64,000 nucleotides of DNA from Rhizobium leguminosarum bv. trifolii WSM2297 (GCF_000271845.1 NZ_JH719395.1:3076208-3140207), one strand, 5' to 3'; positions 1 through 9,427 are shown, numbered from the stretch's first letter. Program-made: numbers and translations. Notes: generated from the sequence alone by a model not told the origin.

Positions 1-1
1 C

Positions 2-61
2 TTCGTGGTGGCATCTAATGAGCGCACCACTATCATCAGCTTCGAAAAGGACCGCCTTTAA
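2..61 (+). CDS. 3' end of an unidentified CDS entering the window
   Basis: An open frame runs from the window edge to a TAA at 59-61 and gives about 19 residues (FVVASNERTTIISF..). The stop lies inside a short inverted repeat (GACCGC at 50-55, GCGGTC at 62-67), which would fit a weak terminator. The fragment is too short to assign. It is called coding only because an open frame is followed directly by a hairpin and a non-coding stretch. Confidence 0.35.
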   Translation, partial: FVVASNERTTIISFEKDRL

Positions 62-252
62 GCGGTCTGTTTGAAGCTCATGCCGTCTGCGCCCCCTCTG
101 TAGTTCCGTCAGCAGAAATTCCCCAACAACTTGAAGTATTGTCATAGCTGCGGCGGGCAAGAAGAAGAAGCTCCACAAGAAGATTCTTCGCCTGAGGGTA
201 TCGCCGGGGAGCGATAGTTGTGTAGATTGCAACCAGCGAGGAGGTAGTCTTC
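62..252. other. gene-poor stretch before the cupin pseudogene
   Basis: I see no recognisable gene here. A purine-rich tract (GAAGAAGAAG, about 160-185) and a Shine-Dalgarno-like GAGGAGGT just before the pseudogene's ATG at 253 are the only notable elements. Confidence 0.4.
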
Positions 253-623
253 ATGTCGACTTTCCGGAATGCAGTTGTTTCTTTGCCCGGCAGGCCGCCG
301 GGTCATAGCCCAGCCCCACAAGTTCACACGCGAGAAACCGAAGTCTTTCGCGTGATCCATGGCCTGTATCGTTTCAATGCGGCGACGAGGAGTTCGATGC
401 ACCACCAGGAACCGTCGTTGTTTTGCCACCGCATGCGCGACACAGCTGGCGGAATATAGGTGACGAACTCGGCCAAATGTTCGGCACAGTTACTCCAGCA
501 GGTTGCGAGCAATTATTTGTCGATAATGAAGCCTGCTCTGCCGACACTCCCGAGAAAAATGCTGTGATCGAAGAGCATTTTGGGATGATCAGTGATCTGA
601 CGCTGGCTCTTGGGTTGGCATAA
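253..623 (+). pseudogene. frameshifted small cupin-domain protein
   Basis: The first part, from ATG 253, reads VHTRETEVFRVIHGLYRF, the first half of a cupin metal-binding motif. The frame then changes at about 376-378. The second part, in the other frame, reads CGDEEFDAPPGTVVVLPPHA, then HSWRNIGDELGQMFGTVTPAG and on to a TAA at 621-623. The two halves join into one normal cupin fold if a single base is restored between TTC (373-375) and TGC (378-380). The region between the start and the His motif is also shorter than usual for the family, so an internal deletion is possible. A Shine-Dalgarno (GAGGAGGT) still precedes the ATG. Assignment to the cupin family is solid; the original substrate is unknown. 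Confidence 0.75.
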
Positions 624-677
624 AGCATAAAGAACCCGACTGCCGCTTTGGCAGTGTTACCGTTGGAGGGGCGTTTC

Positions 678-1178
678 ATGGAGATACACGCAATCAATTC
701 TCCAGCTGATTTCGAAGAGGGGCTTGCGCTCATCAATGCAATGGGAAAATGGGACGCAGAAGAGTCCAGAAAGTTCGGGGTGCCCGATGCCGTATTGTTC
801 GAATACATCTACGGACACACCGCAGAAACTCTGATGGAAAAATTCGGTCAACGCGGCGCGGGCTTCTTCTTGGCTCGCGCAGATAAACACGTGGCCGGGT
901 GTGTTGGTTATTCGAAGTCAGATGACAGTGTCGCCGAATTACAGAAAATGTACGTCCGTCCCGCGTCAAGAGGTCAAGGTGTTGCGAAGGGCCTGATGAC
1001 CGCCTGCTTGGATGCAATGCGCGATGACGGATACGCAAATGTGCGATTGGAAACCGTGACGTTTATGAGTGACGCCATTGCTCTCTACGATGCCTTTGGC
1101 TTCAAACGAAGCGAGCAGTTTAGAACCGTTCCGCTAAGCTTGCAGCCCATCACGATTTTTATGGCGAGGAAGCTCTAG
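678..1178 (+). CDS. GNAT-family N-acetyltransferase
   Basis: A 166-residue protein of the Gcn5-related acetyltransferase family, which transfers acetyl from acetyl-CoA to an amine. The acetyl-CoA-binding motif A is clear near the middle (MYVRPASRGQGVAKGLM, with the RGQGVAKG pyrophosphate loop), followed by the LETVTFMSDAIALYDAFGF segment typical of motif B. The start at 678 is chosen over an upstream ATG at 648 because GGAGGGG sits at the correct spacing before it. The gene is monocistronic and converges on the polyol operon. Substrate is unknown. Confidence 0.85.
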   Translation: MEIHAINSPADFEEGLALINAMGKWDAEESRKFGVPDAVLFEYIYGHTAETLMEKFGQRGAGFFLARADKHVAGCVGYSKSDDSVAELQKMYVRPASRGQGVAKGLMTACLDAMRDDGYANVRLETVTFMSDAIALYDAFGFKRSEQFRTVPLSLQPITIFMARKL

Positions 1179-1234
1179 CAATCCCAGGAAAGTGCGCAGC
1201 GGGTTTTCCCGGGAATGCGTAAAACAAAGGGATG

Positions 1235-1271
1235 GAACATCTCCGTGTTTCGGAGAAAAACGGAGATGTTC
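1235..1271. terminator. bidirectional hairpin between GNAT and FGGY kinase genes
   Basis: Perfect 12-bp arms GAACATCTCCGT (1235-1246) and ACGGAGATGTTC (1260-1271) flank a 13-nt loop. The hairpin lies between two convergent stop codons (1178 and 1278), so it could end transcription from both sides. Confidence 0.7.
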
Positions 1272-1277
1272 TAACTG

Positions 1278-2861
1278 CTACTGCATCGTTTCCAGCTCAG
1301 TGCGATGTCGGTGCATGGCGAGAAGACGGCGGTAGTCGCGGTCGTAGAGCGCCTGCTTCGCCTTATCGGGAAGCCGTTCATCGCCGCCCGGATACATCGC
1401 CTCGCCGGCAGCCGCCAGATCTGCGTGCAAGCCGCAGGCGACGGATGCGGCGATCGCCGTGCCGAGCAGCACCGCCTCGTTCATCCTCGGCACCACGACT
1501 TTGCAGCCGGTGGCATCGCTGTAGAGTTCCATCAGCACCGGGTTCTTCACATGCCCGCCGGCAATATGCAGCGTATCGGGCACGTAGCCGTATTGCTTCA
1601 TCATTTCCAGAATATGCCGAATGCCGAGCGCAATCGCCACGGCAGTGCGCCAGTAAAGCGTGCAGAGGCCATCGAAGGACGTATCGAGGCTCAGCCCGCT
1701 GACGACGCCGACGGCGTGCGGATCGGCGAGCGGCGAGCGATTGCCATGGAAATCCGGCAGCACGAAAATGCGCGCCCCGAAGGCATCGCCCTGCTCGGTC
1801 CGCAATTCGGCAATGCGTGAGACGATCCTCTGATGCAGCGCTGCCGTCGGCTCGCCGCCGGCGGCATGCATGCGCACGATGTGGTCGAGCAGCGCACCGG
1901 TCGCCGATTGCCCCGCCTCCACCAGCCAGGATTGCGGGAAAACTGCCTCGTAATAGGGACCCCACATGCCAAGGCTCGGCTGGCGTTGCCTGGAGAAGGT
2001 GACGATACAGCTCGACGTGCCGGCGATCAGCGCCAACTGGTGCTCGCGCTTTGCAGGATCGGCGGCATAACCGCCGAGCGCGCCGAGCGCGCCGGCATAA
2101 GCGTCGATCATCCCGGCCGAGACATGGCAGTCGGTGGTCAGCCCCAGCGCCTCGGCCGCCTCCGGCGTCAGCCAGCCGACGCTGCCTCCGACCGGCACGG
2201 TCTCATCCGGCAGCTGGCCGCGCGACCGAAGGTCCTCGAGACCGATCCGCTCCAGGAAATCCTGCTGCCAGCCCTTTTCGAGATGGGCGAGATAGTTCCA
2301 TTTCGCCGTCAGCGTGCAACGCGACCGGGCAGGCGATCCGGTCGATTTCCACGTCATGAAATCGGCGAGATCGAAGAAGTAGCCGGCCTTTTCCCATGTG
2401 GAGGGCAGCTTCTTCTTCAGCCACATCAGCTTCGGCATCTCCATTTCGGGCGACATGACCTGCCCGGAATGTTCAAGCACAGCGTGGCCCGTCGCCGTGC
2501 AGAAATCGGCTTCCTTCAGCGCCCGGTGATCGAGCCAGACGATCGTGTCGAACCGCTTCTCGCCGCCGGTGGAAACGCTGAGCTGCCGGCCCTCGACATC
2601 GCGCACGACAAGCGAACAGGTGGCGTCGAAGCCAATCGCGCCGACCGAAGCTGCCGCGATGCCGGATTGCTGCATCGCGCTACGCACCGCCGCGCAGGCA
2701 GCGGACCAGATGTCCTCGGAATCGTGTTCGGCATGGTTCTCGCGCGGCCGGTTCATCACGATCGGATGTTCGGCCTTGGCGAGCAGGCGGCCGCGGGCAT
2801 CGAAGACGCCGGCGCGCGCACTGCCGGTGCCGACATCCACCGCAACCACATGATCCCGCAT
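1278..2861 (-). CDS. FGGY-family pentulose kinase (D-ribulokinase type)
   Basis: A 527-residue cytoplasmic sugar kinase of the FGGY family, pentulose-kinase branch. The N-terminal ATPase-fold motif is VAVDVGTGSARAGVFD (residues about 6-21). A GFDATCSLVV segment and IVWLDHRA follow, and the C-terminal adenosine-binding motif is GGHVKNPVLMELYSDATG. It is the last gene of the polyol operon. Its ATG (2859-2861) overlaps the HAD gene's stop as TGATG, which suggests translational coupling; a TTG directly upstream could also be read as a start. In context it should phosphorylate the ketose (ribulose, xylulose or similar) produced by the upstream polyol dehydrogenase. The exact sugar is not determined by sequence. 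Confidence 0.88.
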   Translation of the reverse strand: MRDHVVAVDVGTGSARAGVFDARGRLLAKAEHPIVMNRPRENHAEHDSEDIWSAACAAVRSAMQQSGIAAASVGAIGFDATCSLVVRDVEGRQLSVSTGGEKRFDTIVWLDHRALKEADFCTATGHAVLEHSGQVMSPEMEMPKLMWLKKKLPSTWEKAGYFFDLADFMTWKSTGSPARSRCTLTAKWNYLAHLEKGWQQDFLERIGLEDLRSRGQLPDETVPVGGSVGWLTPEAAEALGLTTDCHVSAGMIDAYAGALGALGGYAADPAKREHQLALIAGTSSCIVTFSRQRQPSLGMWGPYYEAVFPQSWLVEAGQSATGALLDHIVRMHAAGGEPTAALHQRIVSRIAELRTEQGDAFGARIFVLPDFHGNRSPLADPHAVGVVSGLSLDTSFDGLCTLYWRTAVAIALGIRHILEMMKQYGYVPDTLHIAGGHVKNPVLMELYSDATGCKVVVPRMNEAVLLGTAIAASVACGLHADLAAAGEAMYPGGDERLPDKAKQALYDRDYRRLLAMHRHRTELETMQ

Positions 2862-3550
2862 CAAATCTTGATCCCGTCCAGCTTATGGTTGCGGACAAGG
2901 TGTATCAATTCCGGCATGGCGTCAAACACCACGTCAGGCGCAAGCCGGTCGAGTTCGGCGCGATAGCCGGCGAAGTTGGCATGCGATCCGCCGGTGAAGG
3001 CGAAGACCGTCATACCCGCCGCCTTGGCGGCGGCAATGCCGGCCGGGCTGTCCTCGATGACGATGCAATGAGCAGGCTCCACCTGCATTTCACGCGCCGC
3101 ATGCAGGAAGAGATCGGGCGCCGGTTTGCCGCGCTTGACCATCGTCGCACTGAAGAGATCGGGCAGTCTGCCGAGAAGCCCGGTGACGGAAAGTGACAGC
3201 CGGATGCGTTCCAGCTGGCTTGAGGAGGCGACGCAGCAGGGAATGCTAAGCCGGTCGATCGTCGCGGCCATACCGTCGATCGGCTTCAATTCGGTGCGGA
3301 AGCGGGCGTAGAGATCGGTGCGAATGCGCTCGAGGAATTCCTCATCGGCATGCACGTTGAATTCGGTTTCCAGCGTATCGATGAGCGTCGACAGGCTGCG
3401 GCCGAGAAAGCGCTCATACGCCTGGTCCTCGGTGATCGATACGCCGAGATCGGTCATCGCCCCGACCAGCACGCTGATCGAGATCGGCTCGCTATCGACG
3501 AGCACGCCATCGCAATCGAAGATGATCAGCCGTGGTTCAGCGTCAGCCAT
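2861..3550 (-). CDS. HAD-superfamily sugar-phosphate phosphatase
   Basis: A 229-residue HAD hydrolase of the beta-phosphoglucomutase-like/YieH group. Motif I is IIFDCDGVLVDSE, with the nucleophile Asp near residue 11 and the acid/base Asp two residues later. Motif II is the VASSS segment. The Lys is in KRGKPAPDLF, and motif IV is VIEDSPAGIAAAKAAG. It probably dephosphorylates a sugar or polyol phosphate, perhaps as metabolite clean-up for the operon. The start at 3550 is chosen because HAD motif I begins 7 residues later; the long upstream extension in frame is not coding-like. The gene is coupled to the kinase by a TGATG overlap. HAD substrates cannot be read from sequence. Confidence 0.85.
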   Translation of the reverse strand: MADAEPRLIIFDCDGVLVDSEPISISVLVGAMTDLGVSITEDQAYERFLGRSLSTLIDTLETEFNVHADEEFLERIRTDLYARFRTELKPIDGMAATIDRLSIPCCVASSSQLERIRLSLSVTGLLGRLPDLFSATMVKRGKPAPDLFLHAAREMQVEPAHCIVIEDSPAGIAAAKAAGMTVFAFTGGSHANFAGYRAELDRLAPDVVFDAMPELIHLVRNHKLDGIKI

Positions 3551-3645
3551 GGAGGACCCAATCTGAGTTCGATTTCGCACGCACGACCGTCCCACGTCCT
3601 CGCAAGGCTGGACGGACGGCGGCAACGAATGCCGCCACGGATTGC

Positions 3646-5127
3646 CTACACTGCGAGCTTGCCGTCGAGATAGAGCTGCAGCGTCTCCCGCGTGCCCTTT
3701 TCCCACAGAGTTTTGAGAGCATGGGCGAAACGCTTGCGGAAAAGTTCGGATTTCGCCACCTCGCCGAAAATATCGTCAAAGGCGAGGAAGACCGACGGAT
3801 CGTCCTTTGCCTTCAGCGCTGCCGCATGCAGCCGCTCGGCGCTGGCATCGTTGAAGACGATATCCCTGCCGCTGTCGGTTTTGCCGGCGAAATAGCGGCA
3901 CCAGAGCGCCGAGACCAGCGACAGGCCGACGACATCCCTGCCCTGGCTGAGATTGTCGAGCGTCGACGGCAGGATGAATTTCGGCTGGCGGTTGGATCCG
4001 TCCTGCGCCAGCCGCGGAATGGTGTCGGCGATCTTCGGGTTGAGCAGGCGATGTTCGATCAGCGCGAAATAATCCGTCAGCGACGTGTTCGGCACCGGCG
4101 GTATGATCGGGATGATCTCGTCTTTCTCGAGCTTGGCGAGGAAGGCGCGGATCAGCGGATCTTCCATGGAATCATGAACGAAATGAATGTCCATCAGTGC
4201 CGCCGGATAGGCGATCGCCGCATGCCCGCCGTTGAGGATGCGGATCTTCATATGCTCATAGGGTGTGACATCGGGCACGAAGGTCACGCCGACCTTTTCC
4301 AGTGCCGGCCGGCCGGCGGTGAACTTGTCCTCGAGCACCCACTGCTTGAATTCCTCGCAATAAACCGGCCAATTGTCCTCGATCTCGAAATTGTCCCTGA
4401 GGATATCGATCTCCCGCTGGCCGGTTGCCGGCGTGATGCGGTCGACCATCGCATTCGGGAAGGCGACGTTCGCCCGGATCCACTCGGCAAAGCCGGGATC
4501 CGACAGTGCCGCCGTACCGACGACGGCATTGGCGGTGACGATGCCGTTATGGGGAATGTTGTCGCAGGACATGACGGTGAAAGGACCGATGCCCTTGTCC
4601 TTCCGCGCCTTCAACCCGGCGACGATCAGGCCGAACACCGTCTGCGGCGCACCGGGATTCTGCCCGTCGGCGGCGATCGCCGGATGGGCCGGATTGAATG
4701 TGCCCGATGCATCGATGAAATAACCGCCCTCGGTGATCGTCATCGAGACGATGCGGGTTTCGGGATCGGCGAGCCTGGCGATGATCGCGGCGGGATCGCC
4801 GACTGGCAGGATATCGATCATCGGCGCGGTGACGCGCGCCGCCGTCTTGTTGTTGTCCTGCTCGACCACCGTCGTCAGGAAATCCTGTGCCGCAAGCTTT
4901 TCGCGCATCGCGGCATCCGACGGCAGCACGCCGGCGCCGATGATCGCCCAGTCGTGATCCGTGCCCTGATTGAAGAGATCGTCGAGATAGATCGCCTGAT
5001 GGGCCCGGTGGAAATTGCCGACGCCGAAGTGCACGATACCGGCTTTCAGCGATGCCCTGTCATATCCAGGGACCGCGGCAGTGCGCGCCGCGTCCGAAAG
5101 CGTTGCCAGCGATAGTTTGCACGTCAT
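3646..5127 (-). CDS. mtlK: mannitol dehydrogenase-family polyol 2-dehydrogenase
   Basis: A 493-residue long-chain polyol dehydrogenase (zinc-independent). It oxidises a polyol such as mannitol, sorbitol or arabitol to the 2-ketose with NAD+. The N-terminal Rossmann segment is GIVHFGVGNFHRAHQA. The catalytic region includes the family Lys and SCDNIPHNG, the N-rich segment typical of MtlD/MtlK/UxaB enzymes, and KIRILNGGHAAIAY towards the C-terminal domain. GAGGACTGAAAC precedes the ATG as ribosome-binding site. It lies between the transporter ATPase and the HAD/kinase pair, as in rhizobial and Rhodobacter smo-mtlK loci. The symbol mtlK follows that arrangement; D-arabitol or another polyol remains possible. 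Confidence 0.88.
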   Translation of the reverse strand: MTCKLSLATLSDAARTAAVPGYDRASLKAGIVHFGVGNFHRAHQAIYLDDLFNQGTDHDWAIIGAGVLPSDAAMREKLAAQDFLTTVVEQDNNKTAARVTAPMIDILPVGDPAAIIARLADPETRIVSMTITEGGYFIDASGTFNPAHPAIAADGQNPGAPQTVFGLIVAGLKARKDKGIGPFTVMSCDNIPHNGIVTANAVVGTAALSDPGFAEWIRANVAFPNAMVDRITPATGQREIDILRDNFEIEDNWPVYCEEFKQWVLEDKFTAGRPALEKVGVTFVPDVTPYEHMKIRILNGGHAAIAYPAALMDIHFVHDSMEDPLIRAFLAKLEKDEIIPIIPPVPNTSLTDYFALIEHRLLNPKIADTIPRLAQDGSNRQPKFILPSTLDNLSQGRDVVGLSLVSALWCRYFAGKTDSGRDIVFNDASAERLHAAALKAKDDPSVFLAFDDIFGEVAKSELFRKRFAHALKTLWEKGTRETLQLYLDGKLAV

Positions 5128-5210
5128 GTTTCAGTCCTCTTGAAGGTCTTGCCGGAACGGCCGGGCGCCATCGCCCGGCTCGCATGCCTGCCCCCAGCCG
5201 GCGGCCTGCC

Positions 5211-6209
5211 TCAGATGGCAAGGCCGCCCTCGTTGAATTTGTGAATACGCGAACGGTCCGGCGTCAGGTAGACCGTATCGCCCGCCTTCGCGGCAAAATC
5301 GCCGCTGCCGCGCGCCGTCAACATGCCAATCTCCCCGGCATCGATATGCAGGAAAGTGTCGGAACCGAGATGCTCGGCGACCACGACCCTGCCCTTCCAA
5401 TCGCCGCTCTCCATCGACAACAACACATGTTCGGGCCGGATGCCGATCGTATGGGCGCCGCGCTGCGCCGCGTTCTGGCCCTTGATGAAATTCATCTTCG
5501 GCGAGCCGATAAAGCCGGCGACGAAAAGGTTGCGCGGCCGGCTGTAAAGCTCGAGCGGCGATCCGACCTGCTCGATATTGCCACGGTTCAGCACGACGAT
5601 CTTGTCGGCCATGGTCATCGCCTCGACCTGATCGTGGGTGACATAGACCATCGTCGTCTTCAGCTGCTGGTGCAACTCGCTGATTTCGAGGCGCATGTTG
5701 ACGCGCAGCGCCGCATCGAGGTTCGACAGTGGTTCGTCGAACAGGAAGGCCGAAGGCTGGCGCACGATGGCGCGGCCGATCGCGACGCGTTGGCGCTGGC
5801 CGCCGGAAAGCTGGCGCGGCTTGCGCTCCAGGTAGTCGGTGAGATTGAGCACCCGTGCGGCATCCGTCACCTTGCGGTCAATCTCCGCCTTGTCCATGTT
5901 CGCCATCTTCAGCGGGAAGGCGATATTGTTGCGCACGCTCATATGCGGATAGAGCGCGTAGGACTGGAACACCATGGCAAGGCCGCGCTCCGACGGCGCC
6001 TTTTCGGTGGCATCGCGGCCATCGATGACGATCTTGCCGCCGGAAACGTCCTCGAGACCGGCGATCAGCCTGAGGAGCGTGGACTTGCCGCAGCCCGATG
6101 GGCCGACGAAGACAACGAATTCGCCGTCCTGGATGTCGAGATCGATCGAAGGGATGACCTTGGCTTCGCCGAAGACCTTGGAAACCTTCTGAAGGGTAAT
6201 GCTGCCCAT
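5211..6209 (-). CDS. smoK: polyol ABC transporter ATP-binding subunit (UgpC/MalK type)
   Basis: A 332-residue CUT1-family ATPase that powers sugar or polyol import. Walker A is GPSGCGKST (about residues 37-45), the Q-loop is [14 protein letters not shown], the signature is [14 protein letters not shown], Walker B is [12 protein letters not shown], and the switch His is in [13 protein letters not shown]-terminal TOBE/MalK regulatory domain carries IGIRPEHV. It follows the two permease genes directly, in the order expected for smoEFGK. The symbol rests on operon context and not on alignment. Confidence 0.9.
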   Translation of the reverse strand: MGSITLQKVSKVFGEAKVIPSIDLDIQDGEFVVFVGPSGCGKSTLLRLIAGLEDVSGGKIVIDGRDATEKAPSERGLAMVFQSYALYPHMSVRNNIAFPLKMANMDKAEIDRKVTDAARVLNLTDYLERKPRQLSGGQRQRVAIGRAIVRQPSAFLFDEPLSNLDAALRVNMRLEISELHQQLKTTMVYVTHDQVEAMTMADKIVVLNRGNIEQVGSPLELYSRPRNLFVAGFIGSPKMNFIKGQNAAQRGAHTIGIRPEHVLLSMESGDWKGRVVVAEHLGSDTFLHIDAGEIGMLTARGSGDFAAKAGDTVYLTPDRSRIHKFNEGGLAI

Positions 6210-6226
6210 GTTTCTCTCCCTTTATC

Positions 6227-7057
6227 TTATTTCACAGCGCCGAAGGTCAGGCCGCGGACGAGTTGTTTCTGGCTGAACCAGCCGAGGATCAGGATCGGCG
6301 CAATCGCCATGGTCGATGCCGCCGAGAGCTTGGCGTAGAACAGCCCCTCCGGACTGGAATAGGAAGCGATGAAGGCCGTCAGCGGCGCCGCTTTGGAGGC
6401 GGTGAGGTTGAGCGTCCAGAAGGCCTCGTTCCAGGCAAGGATGATGTTCAGAAGCAGCGTCGAAGCGATGCCCGGCACCGCCATCGGCGTCAGCACGTAG
6501 ACGATCTCCTTCATCAGCGACGCCCCATCCATGCGGGCCGCTTCGAGGATCTCGCCGGGAATCTCCTTGAAGTAGGTATAGAGCATCCAGACGATGATCG
6601 GCAGGTTGATCAGCGTCAGCACGATCACCAGCCCGGTGCGCGTATCGAGCAGGCCCGAATTGCGAAACAGCAGATAGATCGGGATCAGTGCGCCCACAGG
6701 CGGCATCATCTTGGTCGACAGCATCCACATCAGCACATCCTTGGTCCGCTTGGTCGGCGAAAACGCCATCGCCCAGGCGGCCGGAATGGCGATGATCAGG
6801 CCGATCAGCGTCGAGCCGAAGGAAATGATCACCGAGTTCATGAAGTGGCTGAGATAGTTCGACCGGCTCTGCACTTCCGCGTAGTTCTCCGTCGTCCAGT
6901 GGAAGAACAGGAACTGCGGCGGCGAGGCGATGGCGTCGGCTTCCGATTTGAAGCTGGTGAGGAACGTCCACAGGATCGGGAAGAAGATCAGGATGCCGAG
7001 CGCCCAGGCAATCGCGGTGACGATCACCTTGCGTCGGGTTGTGACTTTTCTGGCCAT
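6227..7057 (-). CDS. smoG: polyol ABC transporter permease, second subunit
   Basis: A 276-residue integral membrane protein of the MalG type. About six hydrophobic segments are visible, beginning with IVTAIAWALGILIFFPILW. The EAA coupling loop, which contacts the ATPase, reads EAARMDGASLMKEIVYVLTP. The start at 7057 follows a GGAGG within the preceding permease gene and lies 1 nt beyond that gene's stop (TGA 7059-7061), so translation is likely coupled. A much longer in-frame upstream extension is low-complexity out-of-frame translation and is rejected. Confidence 0.9.
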   Translation of the reverse strand: MARKVTTRRKVIVTAIAWALGILIFFPILWTFLTSFKSEADAIASPPQFLFFHWTTENYAEVQSRSNYLSHFMNSVIISFGSTLIGLIIAIPAAWAMAFSPTKRTKDVLMWMLSTKMMPPVGALIPIYLLFRNSGLLDTRTGLVIVLTLINLPIIVWMLYTYFKEIPGEILEAARMDGASLMKEIVYVLTPMAVPGIASTLLLNIILAWNEAFWTLNLTASKAAPLTAFIASYSSPEGLFYAKLSAASTMAIAPILILGWFSQKQLVRGLTFGAVK

Positions 7058-7058
7058 C

Positions 7059-7931
7059 TCAAGCCTCCAGATTCTTGCCGACGAGGCGGACGAGGAAGAT
7101 CGCGACGATATTGGCAAGTACGACCGCGACGATACCGCCCGCCGAAGCGCCGCCGATATCGAACTGCAACAGCGCCTGCGCATAGACGAGATAGGTGAGG
7201 TTGGTGCTGTCGGTGCCTGGCCCGCCATTGGTGGTGACGAGGATCTCGGCAAAGACCGAAAGCAGGAAGATCGTCTGGATCAGGATCACCACGGTAATGG
7301 CGCGGGCCATATGCGGCAGGATGATGTAGATGAATTTCGAGATCGGCCCGGCGCCGTCCATTTCGGCCGCTTCCTTCTGCTCTTCGTCGAGCGACTGCAG
7401 GGCAGTCAGCATGATGAGGGTGGCAAAGGGCAGCCACTGCCAGGCAACGATCAGAATAACCGAGAACAGCGGCGCATTGGCCAGCCAGTCGATCGGTTGC
7501 AGGCCGAGCGCCTTGGCAAGATGCGCAAAGAGGCCGTTGACCGGGTTCATGAACATGTTCTTCCAGACCAAGGCTGCCACCGTCGGCATGACGAAGAACG
7601 GCGCAATCACCAGGATGCGCACGATGCCTTGGCCATACATCGGCTGGTCGAGCAGCAGCGCGAAGGCGATGCCGCCGATGACGGTGATCAGCAGTACGCC
7701 GGCGACGAGCACCAGCGTGTTGATCAGCGCCGCGAAGAAGGCCGGATCGGACAGAAAATATTCGTAATTCAGAAAGCCGACGAAGCTTTCCATGCCAGGA
7801 TTGAGCAGATTGTAGTTCAGCGTCGAGAAATAGATCGTCATCGCGAGCGGGACGATCATCCATGCAAAGAGGAGCAGCACGGAGGGCGCAATCATCAGGC
7901 GCGCTGCGGAGCGGGTATGCAAGGTTGCCAT
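7059..7931 (-). CDS. smoF: polyol ABC transporter permease, first subunit
   Basis: A 290-residue integral membrane protein of the MalF type. It has an N-terminal membrane anchor (IAPSVLLLFAWMIVPLAMTI), several later hydrophobic segments, and the EAA loop EAAEMDGAGPISKFIYIILP, which should dock to the ATPase. It partners with the second permease to form the inner-membrane channel. The ATG at 7931 is preferred; a GTG three codons upstream (7940) is equally in frame. It lies downstream of the binding-protein gene behind two strong hairpins. Confidence 0.9.
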   Translation of the reverse strand: MATLHTRSAARLMIAPSVLLLFAWMIVPLAMTIYFSTLNYNLLNPGMESFVGFLNYEYFLSDPAFFAALINTLVLVAGVLLITVIGGIAFALLLDQPMYGQGIVRILVIAPFFVMPTVAALVWKNMFMNPVNGLFAHLAKALGLQPIDWLANAPLFSVILIVAWQWLPFATLIMLTALQSLDEEQKEAAEMDGAGPISKFIYIILPHMARAITVVILIQTIFLLSVFAEILVTTNGGPGTDSTNLTYLVYAQALLQFDIGGASAGGIVAVVLANIVAIFLVRLVGKNLEA

Positions 7932-7992
7932 GGCAATCACCGATCTGATCTGAAGCGGGGAGCGGCCGCAAGAAAGCTTTGTCTGAAAAGCG

Positions 7993-8051
7993 GCCGCCGA
8001 TGCAGTTCGGGCATCGGCGGCCCAGAGGGGCGGATTGTCAAGGATCCGCCT
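7993..8051 (-). terminator. two intercistronic hairpins after the polyol-binding-protein gene
   Basis: The first hairpin has perfect 12-bp arms, GGCCGCCGATGC (7993-8004) and GCATCGGCGGCC (8012-8023), with a 7-nt loop. The second pairs GGCGGAT (8030-8036) with ATCCGCC (8045-8051). No U-run follows. This suits partial termination or protection of the upstream binding-protein message, allowing more binding protein than permease, as in malE-malF. Confidence 0.65.
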
Positions 8052-8067
8052 TTGGCTCAGGAGGTTA

Positions 8068-9378
8068 TTACTTAATGTAGCCGGCCTTGGTCATTTCACG
8101 CGTTGCCAGCTGCTGTGCGCTCTTCAGCGCCTGGTCGACCGAAATCTGGCCGGCAAGGGCTGCCGAGAATTGCTGGCCCACCGCCGTGCCGATGCCCTGG
8201 AATTCCGGGATCGCCACGAACTGGACGCCGACATAAGGGACCGGCTTGACGGTCGGCTTGGTCGGATCGGCCGAGTTGATCGAGTCGAGCGTCATCTTGG
8301 CGAAGGGAGCAGCCTTCTGGTAATCCGCGTTCGCATAGAGCGAGGTGCGGGTGCCGGGAGGTGCGTTCAGCCAGCCTTCCTTTTCAGCGACGAGGTTGGT
8401 GTAGTCCTTGCTCGTGGCCCAGGCGACGAACTTCTCGGCGGCTTCGACCTTCTGCGAGCCCGCCGGGATGGCGAGGTTCCAGGCCCAGAGCCAGTTGCCG
8501 CGCTTGCCGAGGCCCTTGTCCGGGGCAAGAGCAAAGCCGACCTTGTCGGCGACCTGCGACTGCTTCGGATCGGCGACGAAGGAAGCAGCGACCGTTGCGT
8601 CGATCCACATGCCGCACTTGCCGGTCTGGAAGAGCGCCAGGTTCTCGTTAAAGCCGTTGGAGGACGCGCCCGGAGGACCGGCATCCTTCATCAGCTTGAC
8701 ATAGAAGTCGAGCGTGTCCTTCCACTCGGGCTGATCGAACTGCGGCTTCCACTTTTCATCGAACCAGCGGGCGCCGAAGGAGTTGGACATGGCCGTCAGG
8801 AACGCCATGTTCTCGCCCCAGCCGGCCTTCCCACGCAGGCAGATGCCGTAGATTTCCTTGTCCTTGTTGGTGATCTTGCGGGCAGCGTCCGCAACGAAGT
8901 CCCAGGTCGGGGCGTCGGGCATCTTCAGGCCGGCGGCGTCGAACAGGTCCTTGCGGTACATGACCATCGAGCTTTCACCGTAGAACGGCGCCGCATAGAG
9001 CTTGCCGTCCGTGGTCAGGCCGCTGCGGATCGCCGGCAGCAGATCGTCGACGTCGTAGTTGGCGCCGAGATTGTCGAGCGGCAGCAGCCAGCCCTGTTTT
9101 GACCAGATCGGAACTTCGTAAGTGCCGATCGTCAGAACGTCGTACTGGCCGCCCTTGGTCGCGATGTCGGTCGTGACCTTCTGGCGCAGCACGTTCTCTT
9201 CGAGGGTTACCCATTCAAGGTCGATGCCGGGATTCTTCGCCTTGAAATCATCCGTCAGCTTCTGCATCCGGATCATGTCGCCGTTATTCACGGTTGCGAT
9301 TGTCAGCGTCTCGGCCGAAGCCATGCCGGCAAACGCCAGCGCTGAGCAGGCGCCCAGCAGAAAAGTTCTCAATGTCAT
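8068..9378 (-). CDS. smoE: periplasmic polyol-binding protein of an ABC transporter
   Basis: A 436-residue CUT1 solute-binding protein. A Sec signal peptide (MTLRTFLLGACSALAFAGMASA, cut before ETLTIATV) sends it to the periplasm. The mature part has MalE-like features: the LEWVTLEENVLRQKVTTDIA region, YAAPFYGESSMVMYRKDLF and GENMAFLTAMSNSFGA. It is the first gene of the operon and follows a plausible promoter, with GGGAGGAAGAT as Shine-Dalgarno. The ligand is inferred to be sorbitol/mannitol or a related polyol from the linked mannitol-type dehydrogenase. Confidence 0.9.
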   Translation of the reverse strand: MTLRTFLLGACSALAFAGMASAETLTIATVNNGDMIRMQKLTDDFKAKNPGIDLEWVTLEENVLRQKVTTDIATKGGQYDVLTIGTYEVPIWSKQGWLLPLDNLGANYDVDDLLPAIRSGLTTDGKLYAAPFYGESSMVMYRKDLFDAAGLKMPDAPTWDFVADAARKITNKDKEIYGICLRGKAGWGENMAFLTAMSNSFGARWFDEKWKPQFDQPEWKDTLDFYVKLMKDAGPPGASSNGFNENLALFQTGKCGMWIDATVAASFVADPKQSQVADKVGFALAPDKGLGKRGNWLWAWNLAIPAGSQKVEAAEKFVAWATSKDYTNLVAEKEGWLNAPPGTRTSLYANADYQKAAPFAKMTLDSINSADPTKPTVKPVPYVGVQFVAIPEFQGIGTAVGQQFSAALAGQISVDQALKSAQQLATREMTKAGYIK

Positions 9379-9427
9379 ATCTTCCTCCCAGAAGACGGGG
9401 TGTGAGCATTCGCTTCGCTCATGGGCA

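Noticed and set aside
5052..6338. 428-codon plus-strand frame over the transporter ATPase gene
   Set aside because: It is antisense to a clear ATPase with Walker and signature motifs and has no domain of its own.
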